Shown here one piece after another: positions 35,057-43,151 of a stretch of 64,000 bases of DNA (position 1 is its first letter; each line of letters begins with the position of its first letter). The DNA comes from Komagataeibacter oboediens (GTDB lineage: Bacteria > Pseudomonadota > Alphaproteobacteria > Acetobacterales > Acetobacteraceae): assembly GCF_003207815.1 (NCBI RefSeq), contig NZ_NKTX01000013.1:1-64000 (forward strand), in the 5' to 3' direction. The notes beneath the pieces are model-generated. The model was not told the origin of the DNA, searched no databases, and worked only from the letters and a program-made list of their open reading frames with translations. The position numbers were made by a program, and so were the translations under genes.

Positions 35057-36283
35057 TCAGGAGTGAACGTCCGGCCGTGCCATATAACGCTTCCGCATGG
35101 GACGGAGTACAGCAAAGGCCAGCGTTGCAGTCAGGATATCGCCCCCGATGGCGCAGGCAAAAACCGGCCCCCAGTTTCCACCTGTCGCCTCGTGCAGCCA
35201 CGCCGCCAGTGGCCCCCCCAGTATCGCCCCGACCCCCTGTGCCATATAGAGGATGCCGTAATTGCGTGATGCATCCCGCGTGCCGAACGTGTCAGTCAAT
35301 GTGGCGGGAAACAGGGAAAATATCTCTCCCCATCCCAGGAAGACCACCCCGGACAGCAGCACGAACAGCACCGGGTGACTGGATAGCCCAATCCAGCATG
35401 CCAGCGCCACGGCTTCCAGCATGAACGCAATGGTCATGGTCAGTTCACGGCCGATCCGGTCCGAAATCCAGCCGAACATGGGCCGTGTCAGGCCATTGGC
35501 AATACGGTCCAGCGTCATGGCCAGCGGCAGGGCCGCCATGCCCCATACCATAAGATGGGCGACCCCCTTATCCGCTGCGATCTGTGCAAGCTGCGACGTG
35601 ACCATCAGGCCGGATGTCGCCATGGTGGCCATCATGAAGAACATCAGCCAGAAAATGGGGCTGCGTACCACCTGTGCGGTATTTGCCCCCCAGAGCACCT
35701 GCTGCCGGGTGGACAGGGCATGAGCATCCGGGCGGTAGAGGAAACACGCTGCCACCGTTCCGGTCACCGCAATCAGCAGGCCAAAGACAACCATGGTGCT
35801 GCGCCAGCCTGATGCCGCCATCATGTGCGCGATGGGAAAGGTGGTCAGCATGGCCCCCATGCCGTACCCCGCAGCCCCCATGCCCGCCGCCATGCCCCGG
35901 TTTTCGGGGAACCATTCCATCAGGAGCGAGACGACACCGACATAGACAATACCGGTGCCAATGCCCCCCAGCAATCCATAGGTCATGTACAGCATGGTCA
36001 GCGAATGCACCTGTGCGGCAGCGACCCAGCTCAGTCCCGTCACGATCACTCCTGCACCGATCAGCACGCGGGGGACGACATGGCGCGCGATCCACCCCTG
36101 AACGGGAGAAAACAGGGTCTGCACGACGATCAGGATGGAGAACGTCACCTGAAGCGCCGGCGCCCCGACGGAAAGTTCGGTGCGCAGATGGGGCGTAAAC
36201 AGCGTCCAGACATATTGCGGGGAAGAAATGGATAGCATGCAGATCAGGCCTGCAGCCATCTGGCCCCATTTTTTGGCGGTCAT
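35057..36283 (-). CDS. MFS transporter, oxalate/formate antiporter-like (OFA) family
   Basis: A 408-residue inner-membrane permease with 12 helices. OFA-type features include SSPQYVWTLFTPHL in the first helix, GLLGGIGTGIVYVGVVSLLMEWFPENRGMAAGM and the C-terminal GRELTMTIAFMLEA and RNYGILYMAQGVGAILGGPLAAWL. Members move small carboxylates such as oxalate, formate or lactate. It lies 59 bp after the OprB-type porin on the same strand and probably shares its transcript. Confidence 0.82.
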   Translation of the reverse strand: MTAKKWGQMAAGLICMLSISSPQYVWTLFTPHLRTELSVGAPALQVTFSILIVVQTLFSPVQGWIARHVVPRVLIGAGVIVTGLSWVAAAQVHSLTMLYMTYGLLGGIGTGIVYVGVVSLLMEWFPENRGMAAGMGAAGYGMGAMLTTFPIAHMMAASGWRSTMVVFGLLIAVTGTVAACFLYRPDAHALSTRQQVLWGANTAQVVRSPIFWLMFFMMATMATSGLMVTSQLAQIAADKGVAHLMVWGMAALPLAMTLDRIANGLTRPMFGWISDRIGRELTMTIAFMLEAVALACWIGLSSHPVLFVLLSGVVFLGWGEIFSLFPATLTDTFGTRDASRNYGILYMAQGVGAILGGPLAAWLHEATGGNWGPVFACAIGGDILTATLAFAVLRPMRKRYMARPDVHS

Positions 36284-36342
36284 GACAGATTTCCTAAAAT
36301 ATATGATGCATCGGGTACGAAGGGTTATTCACGGCGGTCCTG

Positions 36343-37944
36343 TCAGTTACGCACGCGGTGCAGCATTGGCAGGCCAAAGGCTGGATTGAACTGGATGTTG
36401 AGCAGCAGCCCCGACTGTACGGCGTAATGCACATCAGGCTGGGGTCTGGACATGGCCAGTTCATCGGGGTTCCAGATGTACTGGAAATAGGGGGTCAGGG
36501 TTATGCCGGGGGCAATATTGGCGCCGTAATTGATTTCCAGCATGGTTTCCTGGCCGTTCCACTGGTTATGGTGGCCCTGCTTCTGCATGGTATCATTCAT
36601 GTCCTGAACCAGACGCCGGTCCCAGCGCAGGGTCTGGACCACCAGACCAACCGAATCACGTGGACGGGCCCTGAAGGGGCCCCAGTCAAACACGCCCAGT
36701 ACGAACCCGTCCTTTACCGGGGCATCGCCCGATGTCATGATATTGGCCGCACCGAACAGGATCAGGCCACGGGTATCGCGGGCATCGGGCTTCCAGATCA
36801 TCTGCTGGGCCTGGATATAGAACTGCGTCCGGCCCCGACGGCTTTGTGCATTGCCGCCAAAAAGGGCCTTGGGCTGACCCGCCGTATTGTACAGCGGGTC
36901 GCTGTATTTGGCATCATCGTAGATGAAACCGATATCATAGGCGCGGGGGAACCGGTCATTCGAAAAATTTGTCCGATACCCGCCTTCAACCGGAATGAAC
37001 TCACCTTCCGACTTGTCAAAACCCCAGTCAGGGCCGGGCCAGCTGTTGTGGTTCGTGGCTTTCAGCCATGGTTCCGCTTCCCATATGCCTCCCTTGATAT
37101 ACGATTTCTCGGTGGGCTTGATCAGCAGCCGCACACCCCAGGAAGATGTGACAAAGGACGGCATGGATCCGTTGATGGTCATTGTGGTTGGCACGGAACA
37201 CATGAAGGTGGGGAATTTGCAGTACAGGTCGGACCCGTCAAATTCACCACCCTTTGGCATGGAACGGCCAGCCAGCAGGAAAACCTTGTTCTTGAACAGC
37301 GCCTGGTCCCATGTGAATTCACGGATCTGGAAACCGTCGTGATTCCCCCAGTAGGACACATACCCCCAGTTGGAACCCGTAAATTCCCCTGCATGGCCCT
37401 GTCCCGCCACGTCATCCGCCAGAAAGTGGATCTTGGCGCCCGGAATGTGGGCCAGCTTCTGCATGTCGAGATCCAGTCCGATCCCGGCAAAGTTGTTGAA
37501 GAACGATCCGTGGTTGATGCCGCCTGCCGGTACGCCGGAATATTCCGATGCATCCCACCCGGTCAGGTAGACACCCGCGCGCGCCATGGTCTTGCCCACG
37601 TTGTCCCCGCCTTTCGTATCCAGGCTGAACAGGTAGGGCTGTGGCGCAATGGAATGGGCGGAATTGGCTGTGGGCTTCGACGGAATACCTCCCGGTGTAA
37701 AGAGTGACGGGACCAGACCGGGCATGGAGGGATCGGTTACGGCGCGTTCTTTCTGCAGCACTGTGTGCTGGCGGCTCTGCCATACCGTCACGTTGACAGG
37801 CTGCGTTGTGCCTGTAGCTGCGGGCTGTTGTCCCGTAGTGGGCACGGCCTGCGCCTGAACCGCCATTGCAGCCAGGAGCGGACCGAGAAAAGAAACAGCC
37901 CCGGCGAGGCTGGTCTTCATGTCATGTCGTATTGCTGGAATCAT
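36343..37944 (-). CDS. Outer-membrane carbohydrate porin (OprB family)
   Basis: A 533-residue outer-membrane beta-barrel. A signal peptide (about residues 9-32, ending VQAQA) is followed by a Pro- and Gln-rich stretch. The OprB domain includes GIGLDLDMQKLAHIPGAKIHF, WGVRLLIKPTEKSYIKGGIW and the C-terminal ITLTPYFQYIWNPD. Acetic acid bacteria use such porins for sugar and polyol uptake. The gene sits between a LysR regulator and an OFA permease, all leftward with gaps near 55 bp, so the porin may serve a carboxylate or sugar acid. No ribosome site is visible at the first ATG. Confidence 0.87.
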   Translation of the reverse strand: MIPAIRHDMKTSLAGAVSFLGPLLAAMAVQAQAVPTTGQQPAATGTTQPVNVTVWQSRQHTVLQKERAVTDPSMPGLVPSLFTPGGIPSKPTANSAHSIAPQPYLFSLDTKGGDNVGKTMARAGVYLTGWDASEYSGVPAGGINHGSFFNNFAGIGLDLDMQKLAHIPGAKIHFLADDVAGQGHAGEFTGSNWGYVSYWGNHDGFQIREFTWDQALFKNKVFLLAGRSMPKGGEFDGSDLYCKFPTFMCSVPTTMTINGSMPSFVTSSWGVRLLIKPTEKSYIKGGIWEAEPWLKATNHNSWPGPDWGFDKSEGEFIPVEGGYRTNFSNDRFPRAYDIGFIYDDAKYSDPLYNTAGQPKALFGGNAQSRRGRTQFYIQAQQMIWKPDARDTRGLILFGAANIMTSGDAPVKDGFVLGVFDWGPFRARPRDSVGLVVQTLRWDRRLVQDMNDTMQKQGHHNQWNGQETMLEINYGANIAPGITLTPYFQYIWNPDELAMSRPQPDVHYAVQSGLLLNIQFNPAFGLPMLHRVRN

Positions 37945-37996
37945 GAAAGTATAACCCAGTAAGGAGGGGAGGGTGAAAGCACTGTATTGTGGATAA

Positions 37997-38878
37997 TTAC
38001 AGGGAAAACATTTTCTGTTTTTTGTTCAGTCTTGTTTTCATTTTTTTTATGAAAGCATTCGCCGGGCCGTCGGAATTCGATGACTGGACGGATGCAATGA
38101 ATTCGACCCGGGGCATCGGGCTCAGGGTGCTGGCATCCACAGGAACGATCCCTTCGGCAGACAGGAAGGCCGGTTGGGGCGTGATGCCATACCCGGCTCT
38201 GACGGCAGCCAGGATTGCACTCAGGTTTGTACTGCTGAAGGCGATATGCCAGGGGCGTCCGATGCGATTGAGGGTTTCGATCGCCAGTTTCCGGGTGATG
38301 CTCCGATCCGGGAAAGTAACGAGTGGGAAAGATTCATCCGGCGCAAGGGAGCAGGTGGATGCGTGGGAAAACCAGACCAGTTCATCTTCCCACAGCAGCT
38401 GTCCATGTGTATCGCTGGACTGTCGCATGCCGCAGACAATATCCAGCCGGTCATCGGCCAGAAGCTGGTGCAGGTGGTGGCTCAGCCCCACGGTCAGGTC
38501 AATCTGCAGCTGCGGATAATCCTGCCGGAACATGCGCAGGTCTTCGGGGAAGCGCGACAGGACCAGATCTTCCGTAATGCCAAGACGCAGGGTTGCGTGC
38601 AGTTGTTCCTTGTGGAAATGCGCCAGCACACGCTCCTGCTGGCGCAGGATGTTCTGTGCCATGCCGATCAGGGCCTGTCCGTCATCTGTCAGTTCCACCT
38701 GTTTCGTACTGCGTTTGAGCAATACGCAGTCAAGTTGCGCCTCCAGCCGGTGGATATGCTGGCTGATGGTGGACTGGCTGGTGGAGCATATATACGCCGC
38801 GGATGTGAAATGCAGCGTATCCGCAACCGCAAGGAAGGAACGCAGGTGGGCGATATCAAGATTGTCTTTATTTGACAT
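37997..38878 (-). CDS. LysR-family transcriptional regulator
   Basis: A 293-residue regulator. The winged helix-turn-helix is at residues about 8-65 (LRSFLAVADTLHFTSAAYICSTSQSTISQHIHRLEAQL). The type 2 periplasmic-binding effector domain occupies the rest. It lies 52 bp upstream of the porin gene on the same strand. LysR genes usually face away from their targets, so this arrangement is less typical. The upstream region has direct repeats and a palindrome (see 38881-38973). Confidence 0.85.
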   Translation of the reverse strand: MSNKDNLDIAHLRSFLAVADTLHFTSAAYICSTSQSTISQHIHRLEAQLDCVLLKRSTKQVELTDDGQALIGMAQNILRQQERVLAHFHKEQLHATLRLGITEDLVLSRFPEDLRMFRQDYPQLQIDLTVGLSHHLHQLLADDRLDIVCGMRQSSDTHGQLLWEDELVWFSHASTCSLAPDESFPLVTFPDRSITRKLAIETLNRIGRPWHIAFSSTNLSAILAAVRAGYGITPQPAFLSAEGIVPVDASTLSPMPRVEFIASVQSSNSDGPANAFIKKMKTRLNKKQKMFSL

Positions 38879-38880
38879 TA

Positions 38881-38973
38881 CGATATGTCAACATTCATTT
38901 ATCGCCAAGTCAATTCGATATGACAACAATATGAAATATTTTTAAAAAATCCAATTATAACAGTTTGTTATAA
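38881..38973. promoter_or_regulatory. Direct repeats and a palindrome upstream of the lysR gene
   Basis: CGATATGTCAACA (38881-38893) and CGATATGACAACA (38916-38928) are near-identical direct repeats 35 bp apart. A perfect inverted repeat TTATAAC-N5-GTTATAA follows at 38955-38973. The DNA is AT-rich. These could be sites for the LysR protein next to them or for the regulator whose remains start at 39168. Confidence 0.5.
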
Positions 38974-39167
38974 GGTATTTCTGCATATGTAATAACGCAA
39001 TACAGAAGAATATTTATATTGAATGTTTCTTTGTTTATTTCTTTCCCATGGTGCCGTTGCTGTTTTGGAAACGGAACGGCGCCCTGTTTCCCATGGTCAG
39101 TCGCCATGCGGCTTCAGGCACAGGCTTCTTTACGGCATCCGGAAGATGACGCGCCGGTCGTAATATT

Positions 39168-39803
39168 ATGGCCAAGAATATGCCCATGGTTTCCTGGAAC
39201 AATGTTTCATGGAGCAGGGTCCGCCAGGTACACCCCGCCGGGCTTGTCGCCATAATTCTGGAAGCGGCAGTTTATGTTCTGGCAGCGCAAGGTGCCGCGT
39301 GTTTTACGACGGCGCGTGTGGCGGAACGGGCGGATGTAAGTATCGGCTCGCTTTATCAGTATTTTCCCAACAAGGCCGTGATCCTGTTCCGGCTCCAGAC
39401 GGATGAATGGAGACAGACAAGCGACATGATGCGCGACATCCATGAAGATACCTGCGATCCCGCACCGAACCGTCTGTGCAGATTTATCTGTTCGGAATGC
39501 GGAGAGGCGGCGGTCTGTGTGGCGCATCAATGATGCAGCACCGTTTTATCGTCATGCGCCGGAAGCTGTTGAGGCACGACAGGCGGCGGACAGCCTCATC
39601 GCGCGTTTCATGCATGAAATTCTGCCTGACGCCTCGGACATGACGCGCGATCCTGCCGGTGGCCTGATTACGACGACATGCAGCGCGGTCGGCAAGGTAT
39701 TTCCGAAACACCGCGAACTGATGCGGACATCGCGGCTTATGCCTGCGGCATGGCCGACATGTTTGCAGCCTATCTGACGCATCCTGCAGGACGGACACGA
39801 TAA
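39168..39803 (+). pseudogene. TetR/AcrR-family regulator, broken by two frameshifts
   Basis: The first frame gives ACFTTARVAERADVSIGSLYQYFPNKAVILFRLQ, a complete TetR helix-turn-helix, and continues to SECGEAAVCVAHQ before stopping at 39533. The family continues in the next frame as NDAAPFYRHAPEAVEARQAAD...DASDMTRDPAGGLITTTCSAVGKVFPKH. It then shifts again to DADIAAYACGMADMFAAYL, ending at 39803. The three pieces line up end to end with full-length TetR proteins. Either the gene is dead or two sequence errors are present. It precedes cioAB by about 420 bp. Confidence 0.8.
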
Positions 39804-40226
39804 GGCAAGCTCCGGTACGAACAGAAGGAAGGGGCAGCGTATTCAATTTCATATGAACAGGGCTGTGGATATGACAGATATTCCATAGAAGCCTTCCGTC
39901 CGGTCTTTATGTGCAAAATGAAAGACCGGCCCTCCCGGGAGTATAGAAATATATATCAAATATTCTATGGTTATTGAGTGGTATTTTTCTGTTGTATGTA
40001 TTTTAGTATAAACAGACATGCATTGAATATGTCTCGTTCATAAGCGCTGTTTATAATCTTATGTATGATCTGTCTTGGACGTCCTGCTTCTGATTGATCT
40101 ATTCCATCTTCCAGGACACCGCAGCATGCATCCGTCTTTCAGGACGGAACATCGTTGACGGAACCACTATGCCGGGAAGCTATTTATGAATTCCAAGTCT
40201 TCCGGCATGAGTTTTGGAAAGTATCG
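39804..40226. other. Intergenic region upstream of cioAB
   Basis: About 420 bp that should carry the cioAB promoter. The middle (39945-40070) is AT-rich. I see no complete FNR/ANR box and no clear hairpin. Confidence 0.4.
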
Positions 40227-41660
40227 ATGCAGTACGCACATGACCCGGCGCTTCTTCTGGCGCGTTTTCAGTTCGCCTTCACCGTAGGCGTCCATATCAT
40301 TTTTCCGGCCTTTTCAATCGGGCTGGCGGCCTATCTGGCAGTTCTGGAGGGACTGTGGCTCAGGACCGGACGGCCGGTATTCCTTGACCTGTACCGCTAC
40401 TGGATCAGGGTATTTTCCATCGTCTTCGGCATGGGGGTCGTCTCGGGACTGGTCATGTCGTATGAATTCGGCACCAACTGGTCGATCTTTTCCAAAAAGG
40501 CCGGACCGATTACGGGCGTGCTCCTGTCCTATGAAGTCATGACCGCCTTTTTCCTTGAGGCAGGTTTTCTCGGTGTCATGCTGTTCGGCATGAACAAGGT
40601 GGGACGCAAACTGCATTTCGCCGCCACGTGCTGCGTATCGCTCGGCACCCTGATTTCCATGACATGGATACTGTCATCCAATTCATGGATGCAGACACCG
40701 CGCGGGTATTCCATTGATCCGGCCACCGGGCGGTTCATGCCTGCCGACTGGCTGGCGATCATTTTCAATCCGTCCTTTCCGTTCCGTCTGGTGCATATGG
40801 GGCTGGCGGCCTTCCTCTCCGTTGCGTTCATCGTGGGCGCAACGGGGGCATGGCACATGCTCAGGGCACGGAAAGAAGGAAAGGCGGCCAGCGAACCGGT
40901 GCGGGTCATGTTTTCCATGGCCATGTGGATGGCGGCACTCGTCGCCCCCCTCCAGATACTGGCTGGCGATGCCCATGGCCTGAACACCCTGAAACACCAG
41001 CCGGTAAAAATCGCGGCGATGGAAGGGGACTGGGTTTCGGAAGATCATGCGCCTGAACTGCTGTTCGGCATTCCCAACATGAAGACCGAACATACGGATT
41101 ATGCCCTAAGGCTGCCGCTGGCCGGATCGCTGATCCTGACACACAGCCTGAATGGCAGGGTGCCGGGCATGAAGGACTTTCCCCGCGACCAGCGGCCGCC
41201 TTCACCGGTCATCTTCTTCTCCTTCCGCATCATGGTGGCGCTTGGCATGCTCATGATGCTGGTGGGGTTGTGGTCCCTGTGGCTCCGGCGGAACCATACC
41301 CTGTTTACCAACCCGGTTTTCCACCGCGTCGCGCTGTGCATGGCGCCTGCAGGCTTCCTGGCGCTGTTGTGTGGCTGGGTCACGACGGAGGTCGGCCGTC
41401 AGCCCTGGACGGTCTATGGCCTGCTGCGCACGTCCGACAGCGTATCGCCGGTTGCGCTTTCCTCCATGGCCTTTTCGATGACGGCGTTCGTGGTGGTCTA
41501 TGTGCTCGTATTTGGCTCCGGGCTGGGCATTCTGGTGCGGCTGCTGGCGCGCGCGCCGCATGAAGGCGAGCATGATACAAGTCCCGTCCACGCTTCCGAT
41601 ATACTGGGCGCCCGCATGCATCCGGGCGTGATTGATCCCTCTTCCGGCAAAGGAGCCTGA
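40227..41660 (+). CDS. cioA: Cyanide-insensitive-type quinol oxidase subunit I
   Basis: A 477-residue bd-type quinol oxidase subunit. Motifs are LLARFQFAFTVGVHIIFPAFSIG with the haem-ligand His, SYEFGTNWSIFSKKAGPITG, KIAAMEGDWVSE and GRQPWTVYGLLRTSDSVSP. The Q-loop is short and the SDSVSP ending is of the Cio type, in contrast to CydA at 23454. I start at ATG 40227, where GGAAAG lies five bases upstream. An earlier in-frame ATG at 40155 would add 24 residues not found in the family. In acetic acid bacteria this enzyme is the non-proton-pumping bypass oxidase during rapid periplasmic sugar oxidation. Confidence 0.92.
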   Translation: MQYAHDPALLLARFQFAFTVGVHIIFPAFSIGLAAYLAVLEGLWLRTGRPVFLDLYRYWIRVFSIVFGMGVVSGLVMSYEFGTNWSIFSKKAGPITGVLLSYEVMTAFFLEAGFLGVMLFGMNKVGRKLHFAATCCVSLGTLISMTWILSSNSWMQTPRGYSIDPATGRFMPADWLAIIFNPSFPFRLVHMGLAAFLSVAFIVGATGAWHMLRARKEGKAASEPVRVMFSMAMWMAALVAPLQILAGDAHGLNTLKHQPVKIAAMEGDWVSEDHAPELLFGIPNMKTEHTDYALRLPLAGSLILTHSLNGRVPGMKDFPRDQRPPSPVIFFSFRIMVALGMLMMLVGLWSLWLRRNHTLFTNPVFHRVALCMAPAGFLALLCGWVTTEVGRQPWTVYGLLRTSDSVSPVALSSMAFSMTAFVVVYVLVFGSGLGILVRLLARAPHEGEHDTSPVHASDILGARMHPGVIDPSSGKGA

Positions 41661-41663
41661 GGC

Positions 41664-42683
41664 ATGATGGATTTCGCATACTGGCTCCCCATCGTGTGGG
41701 CCGTCATTCTGGTGGCCGCCATTTCGATCTATGTCGTTCTTGACGGCTTTGATCTTGGCATCGGGATGCTGTTTGCATTCGAACGCCATCCGGACCGTCG
41801 GGACGTGATGGTCAACACCATCGCCCCCGTATGGGATGGGAACGAGACATGGATGGTACTGGGTGGGGCCGTGCTGTACGGTGTTTTTCCCGGCGCTTAC
41901 TCAACTTTGCTGCCCGCTTTCTACCTGCCGATCGTATTGATGCTGCTGGCGCTGATCTTTCGCGGCGTGGCGTTTGAATTCCGCGTCATGACACGCGGGA
42001 CAGGGCGCGAAGGCATGTGGAATGCAGGTTTCATGGCAGGCTCCGGCATTGCCGCCTTCTGCCAGGGCGCGATCCTGGGTGGAGTTGTGCAGGGGATCAG
42101 GGTTGTCGATGGGGCTTTTGCCGGTGGGCCGCTCGATTTTCTGACGCCGTTCAGCGTCCTGTGTGGTCTGGCGGTCATGTGCGGCTATGCCCTGCTGGGG
42201 GCGACGTGGCTGATCTGGCGCACCACCGGTGTGCTGGAGGCATCCTGCCGTCGCTGGGCCGCACGGCTGGCCGTGGGCCTGTTCCTCGGCATCGTGGCGG
42301 TCAGCCTGTGGACGCCGCTGCTGCATGCGCCTTACCTGCGGCGCTGGACCGATTGGCCGAACATCGTATTTGTCGCCCCGGTGCCGGTTCTGGTGGTCGT
42401 GCTGGGGGGCCTGTTTGTCATGGGGCTGCGCAGGGGACACTCAAAGGGGCCGTTCCTGTGTGCGCTGGGCTGGTTCTTTCTGTGCCTGTCCGGTCTCGGG
42501 ATCACGGTGTGGCCCTATGCCGTGCCGCCGGGGCTGACATTGTGGGATGTGTCTTCCCCGCCATCCAGTCAGTTTTTCCAGCTGGTCGGCACGGCCATCC
42601 TGCTGCCAATCATCCTGACCTACACGATCTATTCCTATCATGTCTTTCGCGGAAAGGTGACGGAAACCGATGGCTATCACTGA
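41664..42683 (+). CDS. cioB: Cyanide-insensitive-type quinol oxidase subunit II
   Basis: A 339-residue membrane subunit with about eight helices. DGFDLGIGMLFAFERHPDRRDVM, APVWDGNETWMVLGGAVLYGVFPGAY and LIFRGVAFEFRVM are the CioB/CydB hallmarks. It starts 3 bp after cioA. Its last 14 bp overlap a tiny downstream gene. Confidence 0.92.
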   Translation: MMDFAYWLPIVWAVILVAAISIYVVLDGFDLGIGMLFAFERHPDRRDVMVNTIAPVWDGNETWMVLGGAVLYGVFPGAYSTLLPAFYLPIVLMLLALIFRGVAFEFRVMTRGTGREGMWNAGFMAGSGIAAFCQGAILGGVVQGIRVVDGAFAGGPLDFLTPFSVLCGLAVMCGYALLGATWLIWRTTGVLEASCRRWAARLAVGLFLGIVAVSLWTPLLHAPYLRRWTDWPNIVFVAPVPVLVVVLGGLFVMGLRRGHSKGPFLCALGWFFLCLSGLGITVWPYAVPPGLTLWDVSSPPSSQFFQLVGTAILLPIILTYTIYSYHVFRGKVTETDGYH

Positions 42684-42819
42684 GATTGTCCGGGGCAACG
42701 GCGACGATGCGCCACCCCGCACCGGTGTGCGGATTGCATGGTTCGTTGCGATCTGGTCGCTGAGCACCTGCGTGTTTTTCGGGGCGGCATCCCTGCTGCA
42801 CCTGATCGTGCCCAGGTAG
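42670..42819 (+). CDS. DUF2474-like small membrane protein (CioZ type)
   Basis: A 49-residue protein whose ATG lies inside the cioB end (14 bp overlap). After a polar N-terminus it has one helix, VRIAWFVAIWSLSTCVFFGAASLLHLIV. Length, single helix and location match the DUF2474/CioZ proteins found after cioB in other proteobacteria, which are thought to be small subunits analogous to CydX. The helix starts with the aromatic RIAWF pattern of the group. Confidence 0.7.
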   Translation: MAITEIVRGNGDDAPPRTGVRIAWFVAIWSLSTCVFFGAASLLHLIVPR

Positions 42820-43151
42820 AACGGACGGCATGTCCGGCTTTCTGCAGCAGGACACGGGACGTCCATGAAATGCGGAGGGTGCGCGAAATCCGCAGCCGTA
42901 TCGCGCGCCTGCATGTCTGATGAAACCGGGGGCAGGCATCATTGGGTAGCGAAAAAAGCCCGAATGCTGACCCTGCCATCATCCACAGGGCGCGCCGGGA
43001 CACCGGTGAAGATGCACGGTCTCCCGGTCATGCCGACGTAATATGATGCTGAAGTGACCGGAATGACCCAGTGGCTGTCTTATTCTGGCAACACCTAACA
43101 GCTATATATACCTAAATACAGGTCTGGATACGAATATATATAGACAGCGGC
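42820..43151. other. Intergenic region upstream of the TonB-dependent receptor
   Basis: About 330 bp without a gene. The 70 bp before the receptor start include AT-rich segments (43100-43145) that may be the promoter. I could not identify a convincing Fur box. Confidence 0.4.

Noticed and set aside
36358-37707. A 449-codon plus-strand frame opposite the porin
   Set aside because: The minus strand has a signal peptide and OprB features; the plus frame is a shadow.
40155-40226. Upstream start for cioA
   Set aside because: The added 24 residues are absent from CioA proteins and ATG 40227 has a ribosome site.
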